Positions 1 through 12,299 of a stretch of 64,000 bases of DNA are shown here, piece by piece. Position 1 is the first letter of the stretch, and the number at the start of each line of letters is the position of its first letter. The position numbers and the translations under genes were made by a program. The DNA is from Hypholoma sublateritium FD-334 SS-4. Lineage: Eukaryota > Basidiomycota > Agaricomycetes > Agaricales > Strophariaceae. Where the stretch lies: the NCBI GenBank assembly GCA_000827495.1, contig KN817547.1, positions 164,187 through 228,186 on the forward strand, in the 5' to 3' direction. Below the pieces are notes generated by a model. The model was not told the DNA's origin. It saw nothing but the letters and a program-made list of their open reading frames with translations, and made no database searches.

Positions 1-660
1 ATTGGGCGCGCGCCGCCCAGCCGGTCGACGATGATGATGCCGACGTCGGGCTTCAACGCGAATGGATGCATCCACAGCGGCGTCGCGAGGCGCAACATGC
101 GCTCCATCCAATTCCCTGTCTGATGCGGGTTGTCGTCGAACTCTCGAGCCTCCGCACCGTATAGCGTCGAGACGGCGAGCCGAACGAGGAGCGCGGAGGC
201 TTTTTCCTGCTTCGCTTCCGTGGTCGCGGATGTTCGAAAGCGTAGAGGGTATTAGGGGTGGCGAAGGGAGCGGCGGGCCGTAGCTCGGCGACGGGGTGGG
301 CATGAGGACGCTGTGGAAGCCTGCAGGGACCAGTGGACGAAATTGGAGATAGGAACAAAACAACTCCGGAACGGTCCCCGCTGGCAAACCATGACCTAGC
401 CAGCGGGGCTGAGGCATGTGCGTAGGTCAGCGTGCGCAAGTGCGGGCGGGGCGATCGATGGTGCAGCAGCGCGGAGAGCGGGGTCGGCGAGTCCTGGGCC
501 TTGTGTTGTCGCCGTTGGCGACGTTCTTGGAGCGACGTTCTCGGAGCGACGTTCTTGGAGCGGACGACGCCCGTCGTCGACGAACAAGAACTCGTGCACA
601 TATCGCTCCCCACCGTCAAAATCTGTTCCGTTCCCGGCTCATGGCGCATGCATAGGTAGT
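1..660 (-). repeat. Degenerate coding repeat, copy A
   Basis: GC-rich stretch with no intact gene. On the minus strand a frame of about 70 codons runs off the left edge (roughly 220 to 1) and looks protein-like (it contains NWMERMLRLATPLWM and IIIVDRL), but the frame is broken upstream. Several blocks recur in the same order elsewhere. The string cagccggtcgacga at 18 recurs at 8287. The string cgaacgaggagc near 181 recurs near 8436. The string gagcggggtcggcgag near 475 recurs near 7649. The block tcaaaatctgtt..ggctcatggc at 617 recurs at 7729. I read this as a decayed member of a dispersed gene or repeat family of unknown function. The rest, to about 1200, shows nothing I can support. Confidence 0.5.
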
Positions 661-1202
661 ACGTACGATGGGCCTCGCGCGCCTCGCGCCTCCCGCAGCG
701 CGAGGCCCTGATACATAAATTGTCACCACCGGCCTGTGCGTACCACGCACGCACAAGCCACGCACACTTCCTGTGGCCCTGTGCACCGGATCCAATGTTC
801 TCAGCAGTACCACACTAATGCAAGTGCTTCACAATCTGTAGTAGATAGTGAAAATGAGTCTGTCACTGCGTTTCGCGCCGTGGAAGCACCGTTCGACAGC
901 GCTGACGGAGGCGGCTGAAGGCGCTGGCGCGGTGGGTGCACCAATTTCACGCAGGCGCAGGGAGGCGCCGCCGGGCTATTTCGGGCACTTCGTACATCCG
1001 CGCTGTAATCTTACTCCGTGGATTCAATTGTGCGGGCACGCGTTTGCGTATCTTATGTATGCAGTACTCACTCAGTTAATATGAAAGTGCTGACGGTTGT
1101 GGAAAGAACACAAAAATGTCATTAAATTAGATATTACTTCGTCTTGAAGGGCGTTAATAGTAATCCGGCCCGGTTGGGCCTACGCGGCCTGGCGTATTAT
1201 TA

Positions 1203-3920
1203 TCAAGTCAGTATTCTACAAAACGTGGATGTACTACCTCTGCACGGGAAAAAGATATTAGGGAGCTCTGCCCATAATCCAAAAACAATAACCAGAGCCC
1301 ATGATGCCAACATAACCAGCAGAAATATGTGGTGCTCAACTCGCACGGGGTTATACCGGGGTTCCCAACGCTTGACGATATATGGAAGGAAAGCAACTGC
1401 GAAACACCAAACCAAAAGGACAAACTCCATGACAAGACCAGCTATCAGAATGTGAAATTGAACAGCCATTTCAGGCTTGTCGCGATTCCGTAAAATCTTC
1501 ACGATCCCACCAGTGCGGAAGACGATCCACCACCACGTTGCTGCATGATTGGTGAGCTACGCATGCCAAAACGAGAGAATAAATCACTTGCCTAAGCTAT
1601 ATGTAGCCTTGGCTCCTGGGAGCGTGTGAGTCTTAGACAAATTATCTAAATCGGAAACTTACCATCGAGTATATGGGTGGAATAATCAGTATAAAAGAAC
1701 CATGCTCCTGGGCTTTCCGCATCGCTTTTTAGAAGCCCAATCAAATTCATTCTAGCAGCTATGATCAGAGAGAATATCTATCAATCAAATAGAAGGAACG
1801 TACCCCACCATACTGATACTCCCCAAAATGACCATGTAGTCTGTAACTGGCTCGTCTAACCTGGAATGGTGAAAGATGATCCCTAGCCAAGTCAGTGTGC
1901 TGAGAATCCAGTATCCTTTAACTGATATCCAAGGCAAGTTCCTCCTTTTGAGAAACCACCATTCGGGCCACCTGCGGAAGTACCAATCCATTGACCCTGG
2001 AAATGTACAATCCAGAGCAGTTGAAAAGACAGCCCTTTCAATTTCATCTCAGTTAAATCTGTTGTTGCACCCGAAAAATGATATCTTACCAGTTAGTGAC
2101 AATGCAAATGTAGGTCACCCATGCCACACTGTCAGGAGACTTCATCTCTGTAGGCACGATTGACCAGCCTCCCCAATGTCCAAGGACTATGATCGTTATT
2201 ACCCTGCACACTCGGTTGACTGTCAAAATTGCAATAAGGTGCTGCTGAGCATCCGGAGTCAATGATGATGGCTGGGTGAGAGTGCGTTTAACCTTAGATG
2301 ACGCCGTCAATTGGTCCTCATTTATACGCAGATGCAGATGTGGGAAAGACTCGGAAGGGCCAGTCTCGGCGTTTGATGGATTATTCCGCTGTTTATCAAG
2401 TGATTCTTTATGTGCTGGTAATCCCTCGTAAGGCTCCAACCGTACCGTATCCATATATGGCCGCATTCCTTTGAAAGCTTGCACAATTTCGGAAAAGCTA
2501 GATGGAGATTTCAGGTTCATCGGGAAAGTACTTTGTGGGATGGCATTATTGCTTGGTTGTGGCTGCGTTATCGGTGGCAAGCTGACAACGGCGGGTTTAG
2601 ATGTGGTCCTATCTTCATGCTGGAGAAGGTCTTTCATCACAGGTATATCTGTGCTCTCCTTAGTGATTTGTTCTAGACCAGCTGTCTCCTTTGATTTCTG
2701 ATCAATAACGGATGGAGCGCTGAAAATCTCCACGGCGGTTGCACCCAAATCGTCAGGCCCCCCTGTGTCAACTGAATTGGACAGTTGCATTGTGTCTATT
2801 GTGACGTCAACACCCGCTTGAAGGTCAAGTGGTTGCAAAGAATTGATCCCTTCCCAGATCCAGGAACACGAAGATGACTCAAGGGCATCCTTTTGCATTT
2901 GAAGAACCGACAGTAGCATCTCCAAATCTTCACTTTTCTGATAGAGCTGGTGGCGAAAGGACAATGCCAGAGAAATGTCCAGACAAACCTCCAGCCACTG
3001 ATGGCTGATAGTTGGTATGAGCGCCAGGGCGTGAGTGAAAAAAAAAATTGCTTCGTGCAAATCATCCTTGCACCCGAATGCCCAGAATCTTCTCTGAAGT
3101 GACCGCCCAAGCCTTGCGTCATACACGGCTTTTGCAACGTCGGGCTCCGCCGAAGCTTGGGCTGAGTTTCGGTATTTTCTCAGGCAACCTATTGGTAGTG
3201 TAGGTTCGAAGAGTTGACGTTTCTTGGGCAAATTCGGAAGTGCAAAGTCAATGTTTAGTATCCGGAATGGATGCCCGTGGAGCAGCATAGGCTGTGATCC
3301 GGTAGGCAGTTGAGTGTAGCGACCCTCTCGAAGAGTATGCATAAGTTCAGTGAGCATAGTGCAACGCTCTTCACAGCTTTGTTTGAATCCAAAAAGGAAT
3401 TCCTGTAGAAATCCGTGGCTGTATTTCAAGGCTTGAACAACAGAAGCTGATTCTTCCTCTGAGGGAAACAATTCTTTAGGCTCAAAATATACTAGCCCTT
3501 CGTTACCAGGCATCAGGTCAGATCCAATATCCACCGAGACACCAGACTCACCGCTTTGTTCACATATATCATTCACTGCGCAAATATCATGCAAGATTTC
3601 ACTTGCGTTTTGGTCTAACGAGGCACATGATGCCCAATTTCTGTCGCTTGATACAGCCACTTTCGCGTCCGGTTTCTGTTCCACGCCTAGTTAGAGACTG
3701 GTTTAGAGTCGGGTCAAATTTACTCACCTGTTCTAGAAGAAACGTTGTCACGATATCCGATAATCGCTGGTGGGTATCGTCCTGATAAAACATATTATGT
3801 AAACGAACATGGATATAATAACAAGCTAATTACACTCACATATACAATGCCTAGGTCTTTGGAATCATCACTGCTATTAGTAGCAGTGGATGTATTTCTG
3901 TCACCGTCGCACTGGGACAT
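1203..3920 (-). CDS. Multi-spanning membrane protein with a TPR-like region, family unknown
   Basis: Six exons by hand splicing: 3920-3840, 3781-3728, 3675-2130, 1996-1804, 1751-1663 and 1540-1203 (766 residues). The start is the ATG at 3920, followed by a short acidic leader. The middle of exon 3 contains an arrangement (LGRSLQRRF, then a DDLHEAI-type helix and a HALALIP turn) that resembles the degenerate TPR units common in mushroom-forming fungi. A Ser/Pro/Gln-rich linker follows. From about residue 560 there are several hydrophobic segments, for example VCRVITIIVLG, YWILSTLTWLGII, a long one around VMEFVLLVWCFAVAFL and another around FLLVMLASWALVIVFGL. The protein should therefore sit in a membrane with the TPR-like half outside it. 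The exon 3 donor (gtgtgg at 2129) was chosen because the stronger-looking gtaag at 2089 breaks the frame. Function is unknown. Confidence 0.6.
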
Positions 3921-4398
3921 GGAAGTTGGAGGAGAATATATAAGGCCGTAGGGCCGGTTGACACCGGCATAGCCCGCTACCCCTTGGTTAGAGAAAAACC
4001 AAACACACTAACCGGATATTAGAGAGAAATACTTGAGCTGGCGCAGCCCNGACGTACTGACGTACGTCCGGGGTGCGCGCTCTGAGCAAGGCGAGCCGCG
4101 ATATTGGAATTTTGACTACCAAACACCAGGGCATATTATATTAATCTCGAGTGGAAAGTTGGCTAGAAGAAAGTTAATTTTGATTATATAGGTACTATAT
4201 ATCTCATATTGGGTTTCTTGCTCCTAATCTACAGATATTGGGAGGATGCCTTTCGAATATCTATGCCTGCTGGCAGCTGTGTTCACGACGTGTGGGACGA
4301 ACGAAATCTCCGAGACGTGATCGCGAGAAAAGGAATCCATAAAAGGAAAAAATGAAATGGCCCGCCAATTTTGTTCAGGGTCCACATTCTAAGACCCA
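3921..4398. other. Intergenic, no gene
   Basis: No open frame with coding character. It holds an ambiguous base at 4050 followed directly by an 18-nt imperfect palindrome (arms gacgtac / gtacgtc, 4051-4068). The rest is AT-rich. Confidence 0.6.
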
Positions 4399-6000
4399 CT
4401 ACCTAAAGGTAGCGGGGATATTTTCTGAGCCTTGCAACCTGGGTAACTCTGAGTGCGAGAATAGCGAAGAAAGAGATGTGGAGGGTAATCCTAAGGGAGA
4501 GGGCGACAAACTTGAAGGTGGCGGGGGTGATGCAGATTGTCCATGTTGAGAGTTAATCTGGAAGAAATCTACATCACGATCCTGCAAACCCACTGTCACA
4601 TCTTTTCCAGGAAATAACTGGTTCCAAACGTCTTCCGCTAGCCTTATCTTGATGGTCCTGATAAACAAACACTGATTCCGCAGAGAGCTGACCTGCGGTT
4701 CATCCTCTCTGCCTGCAAGGTCGTCGTTCTCGTCCTCCGGGCCAATTTTGGCCCGCACCGTACCCTGGTAGTCCCACGCGTACCGCGCACCTGCCGATTG
4801 CGACCCAGAGTGTACAGAATAGTTGTTCTCGACCAAATTCATCTTGACCGTGCATTCTCTTGAGGTGTTTTGGAATGTGGCTATCGCCCACGACACACTT
4901 TTGTGGCAGTTGTACACGATGGAGAGATCGCCGTTTTTGAATCGGCGGCCGCGAATGTTGTTGGCATACGCATAAAGAGCAGGCCCGCTTTGAACTATGT
5001 AGTCAAAAAGCTTCTCCGTGTTGGCGAGGTGTTCACAGTGAGCGCCCTGGGGAAGCATCAAGAGAGCCCCCTCTTCAGTGTCTGTGTCACATCCGAATGC
5101 CGCGATTGTCCTTCAAAATAGAAACTGTTCAGGTAGTTTTATTTCATACTGAATAGACAACTAACCGTGAAGATGTGCTATCAAGTGATTTCCTGTATAT
5201 CCCAGGTGCGGCTAGAAAATTTCCGGCGCTGAACTGCTTGAATTCTATGATATCGTCGTCGTTGAATGGTGTCTGAATGGCGGGAGTGCTTGCACCGGAC
5301 GTCAGGGTGTTCCCGAATACATTGTTGTGGAGGACATCAAAGCTCCCTGCACTGGTGAGCTTCCCAACGCTTCCAGGATGAAGACCTTCCCGCCGGTCTG
5401 CTTTCGATAGCCGTGCATTGGGCTGGGGTATGTAGAGCGGAGTGCCGTAGTTTCCATCACCGAGCTCGCGATAAAGCTCGGCGCCACTTTTTATTTTGAG
5501 CCGCCTTAGGGGTACGGCAGGTTCAACAATCGGGTGCTCCCCTCTCTGTTTTGGAGATCTTAGTCAGAATATGTATTGTGCGTCATATATATATCTCACA
5601 TTGGCAGTACTTTGCTCGTCTAGCGTTGTGGCTGCAGCGGCGTTTAAAGTTAGAATCACGGTCACGGTGATGGCAAGCGGATTTAAACTACTCACGCAGG
5701 TTGAAATGCTCAAGATTATCATTCTGATAATTCAGGGTTGGCTGCAAAGCAATGGAATCGCCTTGATTTAGGCCATGTCCAACATTTCCGTAGTACGATC
5801 CGAGAACGTTGACAATCGTTGGGTTAGTCAAAGCCACATGCGTAGAGCCGGCAAAAAATGTGCTGTAATTATTATTTCTAATTAGAAAGTTGATTTAATG
5901 ATACAGGAAGATTGGCGACGCACCCATGGCGTCCTGCGCTGTCGGCAGCAGGGGTTATCTGAGAAATAAGGGATGATGTGCGAGATTCATTCTCCATCAT
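4399..6000 (-). CDS. Agaricomycete lineage-specific protein with NLR-like N-terminus
   Basis: Four exons: 6000-5924, 5862-5696, 5541-5166 and 5110-4399 (443 residues). The N-terminal part has the pattern STHVALTNPTIVNV, a short beta-prone segment resembling the one that precedes the NACHT domain in the nearby NLR (GSTVQINGGQF). The next part (SGAELYRELGDGNYGTPLY, then PQPNARLS) and the block around GALLMLPQG, RRFKNGDLSIVYNCHKSVSWAIA and NQCLFIRTIKI match my memory of a large uncharacterised family in mushroom-forming fungi. The last 45 residues are Ser/Pro-rich. No catalytic motif is visible and no function is known to me. The exon 3 acceptor was selected by phase alone and is the weakest boundary. 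Confidence 0.6.
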
Positions 6001-6559
6001 AGTTCAGGCGTGAGGCAAGTGCGGTGGAAGAATGAGATTTGAGCGCTTGAGCTCTCTGAGCGTGTTCGTGGTATATAAGTGCATACATGCAGTCGATGGA
6101 ATAGCCTCCACGACAATTTCATTTGACGGTGCAGGCGGTGTACCACAGCTTACCATGCAATTTGCACACCATTGCACTTCTTGAGGCTGTTCTACCAGTA
6201 TTTCCGACCACCGAATAGATACCACAGCCTCCCCTAATGTAGCTAGCTAGCTATGTGCTAATCGGTCGCAAATGAGCACGGTGCATGTGTGCGGTGTGCG
6301 CAAGTATGCCGCATGTACGAGCTAATTATATTATAATGCGCGGTGTATGCAAGAGGCGCATGCTAGGCTTGCGCGTTAATGAGCCCGCGCTTGCGCTGCT
6401 CACGAAATCGACCATGTCGCGCACGCCACACGATAATATTCCCGCGCTCCGTCCTGAGATCCGGGTGCGGCGACGTCGCATGGCTCCTGCGCAATCTGCG
6501 CACCGCCAAGCGCGGCCGCACGCGGCAGCGCGTCGTTCTTGAACGAGCCTTGCGTCGCG

Positions 6560-7130
6560 CCTATGCCATTCTCGTCGCGTGAGATTTCGCTGGAATCGAT
6601 GGTGGGCCCGTCGAGGGTTTTGACGCGAGCATAGAGTGGAATGCGCTGCCCAGTTAAAGGCTGTCTGTCTCGTCGAGATCGCGGACGGCGCCGCAACGGG
6701 GCGGCGGCGGAGGCGCGCAGCTGGCGGGCGGAAGCGCTGTGGCGTACCATATAGAGCGGAGCCGGCGAAATCGGGATGTGTTCGACCTGAAGGGCGATGT
6801 CGGAGCCCTTGGAGGGGATGGAAAACCGTAAGAAGAGCGTATATGTGTAGTGAGATCGCAGATGCTGAGGGGCAGGAAGCATTGACGATCAGGGCGCGGA
6901 AGGATCGGAAGAGGCGGCGGCGGCGGAATACAGCTCGTGGGGAGGGCGCACACTGGCAGGATGTAGAAGCCTGCACATTTCAACGGGAAATGGGAGGCAG
7001 GAGCAGACGCGCCTACAGAGAGGGAGGAAACCATTTAGTAGTTCTCCGTTGCCAAACCGTCATTCTGGACCGGCGCCACGTCCGGCGATGGAGGAGCGCA
7101 GAGCGCACTACTTCTGCTGCGAGGCAAGGA
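6560..7130 (-). repeat. Degenerate coding repeat, copy B (weak)
   Basis: GC-rich stretch between the gene at 4.4-6.0 kb and copy C. The string gaagcctgcacatttcaacgggaa near 6968 aligns loosely with gaagcctgcagggaccag near 317 in copy A. Open frames exist on both strands but none keeps a frame over the whole stretch or has a convincing start. The flanking 6040-6560 shows nothing I can support. Confidence 0.3.
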
Positions 7131-7439
7131 CGGATGCGATGGTCGGCTGAACAGATAGCGCGAAGAGGTACAGGGCGGCAGAGCTATAAACGCAAAACTG
7201 GCGTACAGAAACACTGCAGGATGCCCGAGAGAGTCGGGCTGGCGTGTCAGAGGCTCGCGCGACCAGCATGACATGAAAAACGTTTTCCTGTGCTTCCCCA
7301 CCGCCGCCTCATTCGCTGGTACCAAGATCGCGAATGTCCCGCGCGCAGAGGGAAAATGTTGGTGTGGCGAGGATGGCTGCGGGATACAGCTCCTGGGCAG
7401 GGGAATCCGACGCGAGGTTGGGCTGAATCTAGAGATGCC

Positions 7440-7770
7440 GCGCGTGCGGTGACGTGAAGAGGATGGTGTATATGCCTGCGGGGAGCAGCAGACGCAATGG
7501 GAACAAGAGTGGGGCCCCTGCAGCGAGCAAACAACGCCGGGATGGGCTCCGCTGGAAGACCACCGCGTCCGGGTCGCGCCGGAGAGGCGCAGCTAGCGCT
7601 GCGAGATTCCTATAGAGTGGGAGCGGCGGCGAGGCGCAGTAGCGTCGAGAGCGGGGTCGGCGAGGCGACGCTGGCGGCGTTGTCGACGAACAAGAGACCG
7701 TGCGAATAGCGTGCCCCGTCATCAAAATCTGTTCTATTCTTGGCTCATGGCACCTCCTCGGCGCCTACAT
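7440..7770 (-). repeat. Degenerate coding repeat, copy C
   Basis: Collinear with copy A: gcctgcggggagcagcag near 7470, gagagcggggtcggcgag near 7647, cgacgaacaagagaccgtgc near 7683, tcaaaatctgttctattc near 7729 and ggctcatggc near 7741. On the minus strand both copies show a short similar peptide (GERYVHEFLFVD in A, GARYSHGLLFVD in C) but neither stays open. Spacing between blocks differs by tens of bases, so indels have accumulated. 7771-8240 shows no gene. Confidence 0.5.
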
Positions 7771-8249
7771 AATCCCCCTCGGAACCACCACAGCGCTGAA
7801 ACCCTCCGCAGACTCAACCGGCGCTCCCGATCGAACGGCTCTTCCTCCGCCCGTCGGAACGCGATGGTGGCCTTCATCTCGCCGCAGGCTGCGCTGGTAT
7901 TCGCTGCCAGTCAATAGTCAAAAACGCAAAGCCAACTAATGAATGATACTCACATGAGGTCCGTATTCGATCTCGTCGTCTTCTGCTCAACTCTGGAACA
8001 AGCATATTCAGGAACTGACGTAGTGCAAAACCCATCGAACTTCTTATGCAGGATCCATTTGCCCACTGACGATGTGTTCATTGCGTATTCGACTTTCGTC
8101 TCTCAGATGCGTGCTACTTTCCATGCGGCATATCGTTGTGAGTACTTATATTATACCCCGCTTTGTATTCATATCCAAAAAAATCCCGAAACGCCAACGA
8201 CTGAAACACGCGCCTTCGCCCGCCACGTTTGGACGCGATGTACACTCAT

Positions 8250-8700
8250 GGCTCATTATCGGCGAAAACTGGGCGCACGCATCGCACAGCCGGTCGACGA
8301 CGGTATCGACGCTAAACTGCGGCACGCGCACGAATGTACCGCAGTGCCGTCTGAGGGCGCAGCCTGCAGTGCATTCAGTCCGCCGCGCGGCATAGGCCGG
8401 ATAGCGCATTGTACAGGTCTTTGTGACGGCAAATCGAACGAGGAGCACCCGAACCTTGAAGTGGAGATCGTAGATGTCCAAGGCGGCAGGACCCATCGCC
8501 GGCAACGTCGGGGCGTCGACGCGGCTGAGCGTATCAGGCGGGCACCGAGTGATAATTGCGACAGCATGATATATGGCAGTGCTTTTCATCGGGCCTTCCA
8601 TGGCGGTCACGGCGTAACCTGCGCACTGCACACACCTGAATAGACCAGATCCGCCAGATCCTGCAGATGTATATGCAGGCGTAACCAATGCTTCAACCGC
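8250..8700 (-). repeat. Degenerate coding repeat, copy D
   Basis: Shares cagccggtcgacga (8287) and cgaacgaggagc (about 8436) with copy A at nearly the same spacing (149 against 163 bases). The minus-strand reading near 8250-8340 contains FVRVPQFSVDTVVDRL, which aligns with the peptide at the left edge of the window (PFALKPDVGIIIVDRL). The surrounding frame is uninterrupted for about 200 codons but looks unlike a real protein upstream. 8700-9185 shows nothing I can support. Confidence 0.45.
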
Positions 8701-9185
8701 TTGGAGTGCATCGTTGGGCGGCGGAAGTTCGCGCGGAGTCAGCAGAGCGTGTGGCATGGATGCGAGCGGAGCAAGAGTTGGGGCGGAAACGTGCGCAGGT
8801 TACCACGGGTGGCGGGCGACATAGTGCGGCAGAACGACGATGGCGGGCCTTGTACGTACGCATGCTGCGGTTCCTCTGTACGCTCTGTGCGCATGGCCCG
8901 GAATCGAATAAGTAGCCAGCGTTGTCGGCTGGCCGATTCTTATGCATACTTTTAATGGCCCGAGAACTGACACGCAGTGTAGCAGACGACGTGCATGCTG
9001 TTCTTGAAGTCGCGTCTTCGTATGCTTGGCTGCGAGTGATGTTGATGAGGTATATTTTTGTAATTGTTATTAGAAATCATAATGATATGACAAATGTTCA
9101 TTGGGAAGTAAGAGATTTATGATACGGGAAAAGTGGACTAACATAACAAATATACAATATATCTAGCTGGTATCCATAATGTAGC

Positions 9186-9605
9186 TGCTGCCTACCACCG
9201 AGTCTCCGCATCCCAAATCCGGATTGTGTGGTCAGACGAACCCGAGACTACGCACTTTCCGTCAGGTGAGAATGCAACAAAGTTGACCCAATCTGTGTGT
9301 CCTCTGAACGGCGCTCCCACCTGCTTCCCTGTATCTGCATCCCAGATCCGAACTGTATGGTCAAACGAGCCCGCCGAGACTATGCGCTTCCCGTCGGGTG
9401 AAAATGCGACAGACCAGACCCAATCCGTCTGTCCTGCGAACCATGACGGCTCTCCGACCTGTTTCCCTCTGTCCAAATCCCAAATCCGAATTGCGCCGTC
9501 ACCATACGACCCCGAAACCAGGCGCTTGCCATCGGGTGAGAATGCAACAGACAAGGCAATACCTGTGTGTCCTTGTGCAGTCGCGAAGCAGGGGGACGGG
9601 CGCTA
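9186..9605 (-). pseudogene. WD40-repeat gene fragment
   Basis: On the minus strand about 3.5 consecutive WD40 units with the near-identical core VAFSPDGKRLVSGS and endings of the type IRIWD / VRIWD. The upstream partial unit (AQGHTGIALSVAFSP) begins near 9600 and the frame then runs into unrelated sequence. No start, no N-terminal domain and no complete seven-blade propeller are present. Repeats this similar to one another are typical of the WD40 sensor half of fungal NLR (NWD/HNWD-type) proteins. A remnant of such a gene, or of an unequal-recombination product, is the simplest reading. Confidence 0.75.
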
Positions 9606-9659
9606 TGACCAGCCTGAGTTATTATGTAGGTAAGCAGACCCAGTGAGGCACAGCTGACA

Positions 9660-10460
9660 TGCGGGCCCTGCGAAAAGGCCTAGAGAGCGGGCAGGATGGC
9701 GTGAAGAGCGGTGCTGGACAGTCTTCATCGGTCAGCGCGGGCGACGGACGGCGAGCGCGGCGTCTGCGAGAGCGGGGTCAGCGAGGGCGACAATGAAGGA
9801 GTCCTGAGAATTGTGCTGTCGCTGCTGGCGGCGTTCTGAATCTTGGGGGGGTCAGAACGGCCAGCGGGTGACAGAGCGGGCTGAGCTGTGCGTGCGGTCG
9901 CGGAGAGCACCAATTAGACAGCCTAGGGTCAAGCGGTGCGAACAGGAGCGGGAGGGACGTGGTCCTTGGACAAAGTCGTCTTCGTTTGAGGCTAATCGTT
10001 GGAGGAACTCTTATCCACCTCCGAGCTCTGAGCAGCCACGAGGTGCTCGTGCCACCCGTGTGTATGCGTGCCAGCGGCGTCGCGTCGTGCGTTGGGACTG
10101 GGAACGCGGATGTTGAGAGTGCAGAGGGCATCAGGAGCGGCAGTGTAGACTGATGAGTAATGCCCATGCATCCTGATAGACAGTTCGGATACTGGCCTAG
10201 CAGCAGCGGGAGAAGCGAATCGTAGCTCGCAGGCGGGGAACGCATAAGCTACCTGGATGCAGGGTGCGGGAGAGCGCGAAGCCGGTCCGGGGGAAGGTAC
10301 ATGTGGGAGCGTGGAGGGTGGTGTAAAGTCTGTGGGGGTACTAGTACTGGCGGGCCTTCAGCCAGGGAAACAGCGACCTGGGCAGTCTGCGTGCTGGTCT
10401 GGGGAGGAGGAGCAGAACTTAAGTTTAGGCGGTGATGTCGACGCAGCATCATCGAAAATA
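9660..10460 (-). repeat. Degenerate coding repeat, copy E
   Basis: Contains gagagcggggtcagcgag near 9768, then tcctgag..ttgtgctgtcgctgctggcggcgttct, which matches the layout around 475-540 in copy A (tcctgggccttgtgttgtcgccgttggcgacgttct). No stable reading frame. Confidence 0.45.
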
Positions 10461-12299
10461 CCGTGACGTTAGGGCAAGCGTTTTCGATATAAATAACGCT
10501 GCAACATCATCGGTGTTTTTACCTCTTGCACTCATCCCACCTTCGATGCTTGCATGCATGGCTTTCGCTCGTATATCATCTGGCAACGTGTATTCTGCAG
10601 CGGCCTGCCCCTGAGGCCTGAGGCCTGAAGGCCTGAATCTTGCCTAGTGTCAGTGTTTTGTTCTTTTCTAATCTTGGATCTCGTCGCGCAGACTGAATCC
10701 GCTGCTCCTTAGACCAGTGTCTCGCCCAATGGATGTCCGGCGTCCGCGCTACCAACCTTAGTGACGCGCCTGGGTGTCTGGCCAGGGGTGTGCCCTATCC
10801 TCAACAAATCATAAAGCTTTTCCATGGACATATAAGCTGTCACTTATCTGCAAACTCGAAGGTAACTATATTATAACTTAATGAGTTGTGTTATTAATCA
10901 TAACCGTCGATTTCGCAGGCTTGCTCTCGGGCATGTCGGTTGAAGAAGTCCAACTGCTTCGCCCGAAAGGAACGTGTACAATTTGGAGCACACGTGTAAG
11001 TACCTCCGAGCTACTGTATTTATGTCACTCACAATGCGGGGATTTAGCTCAGAGAATCATTGGATAAAACGGGGACACTCGTCATACACCGCGCGCAGTC
11101 CTACTTCCATCCGTGATGCATGTGATCTCTCTCAATCGTGTGAGCGTGCTTCCACCTGGCGATGCCACGCGGGTCCAATCGCAGAGGAGAGAAAGGCTCT
11201 ACCGGACCTCTTATCTCCCGCCATGTATTCGCTCGAGGGTTCTACAGTATGTCCGACCTGCGCTATTCCCGTTACGCGTCTCATATAGGTCTGCAGGTGC
11301 TTGATATTGGTCCATAAGCGCTCATCTACTTATATGCATTGTAGCTACCTAAGGCTCGATTCTTTCTATGTATCCTGCGACAGAAGAATCTATCCGCCTT
11401 TTTGTGCCCTCCATCAGCGTCACAATGCTTCCGTCGTGAGAAAAGGCCGACTTGAGACGAATGGTGTGCAGAGGATCCGATTTACGGGCAGGCCTGGTTT
11501 GGATAAAAAATAAGGCCGACCGAGGAGCGTATCCAATGGAAGTTTGGATTCCAGGCACACTTGTTTGTAGCCCCATCCATGTTTTAAACTCGTCCTCAAA
11601 ACTACACGAGGGAGCCATCATTTTCTTCCTCCCCAATACTTTCAACGCGCTTATCTTAAGGAATTTTAAGGAATTATTGGGATCCCCTCTCCGCCCTCCA
11701 GCTTTACATGAAAGTAGGCCGTCGACTGTCAATATGAACTACCGCTACTCGGGCCCTTTCGATACATACCAGCCCCTTCATCAGAGAGACGATGAACGTT
11801 AGTACGTCCCCATCACTGAGAATCGGGATATCTCTTGAATCATCGACTGATGGTAAACGTCATGCTGCTTTTTTATTGTAGTTCCTCCACGGAGTGAGTG
11901 GAACATATGCTTCAGTTGTCGCCAAACTGATCATGTTCCTGGGCGCGCATGCAGGCAGGCTACCTTCGGCTCATCTCATCCACCACCGTGAGTGTTAGGG
12001 TATGAGTAAACTCTCACATGCAAACTTCGCGTTGGGTCGGCAGGTTCCCCTGTCCACAGCACTTCCATAACCTCCTCCCAGCCTTCTTCATCATCTCAAG
12101 GGGTGCCAGCCCTCTAAGCCCTCTGTCGGGCATAGGACGTGGGTTTTACTATCTTGGGAACTATGGAAGTTACCCGGCGTCGTGAGCTCACCCGTCATTC
12201 CATGCAAATTCGACTTATTGAATCTATAAATACAGGCCATCCCAATTTCCCTTACCATCGACGGACCCTGTCCCTCATGTTCCAATCTACGGTGCAGCT
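10461..12299. other. Intergenic, no certain gene
   Basis: No convincing coding region. An ATG at 11733 opens a short Tyr/Pro/Gln-containing peptide (MNYRYSGPFDTYQPLHQ) that ends at a plausible donor near 11800. It could be an alternative first exon of the metacaspase that follows, but I could not connect it. A sequence at 11040 that resembles the start of a tRNA (ggggatttagctcag) has no matching 3' half. Confidence 0.5.

Noticed and set aside
53..754. 233-codon minus-strand open frame
   Set aside because: Low-complexity Arg/Ser/Pro composition from GC-rich repeat DNA; the protein-like reading near the left edge is in another frame.
7939..8757. Long overlapping open frames on both strands (234 and 203 codons)
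   Set aside because: They are open because the region is GC-rich; no domain, no start context, and the region aligns with other degenerate repeat copies.
11040..11075. tRNA-like start (ggggatttagctcag)
   Set aside because: No anticodon arm, T arm or 3' acceptor strand follows.
11349..11732. 127-codon minus-strand frame
   Set aside because: No recognisable domain, no splice partners and no neighbour support.
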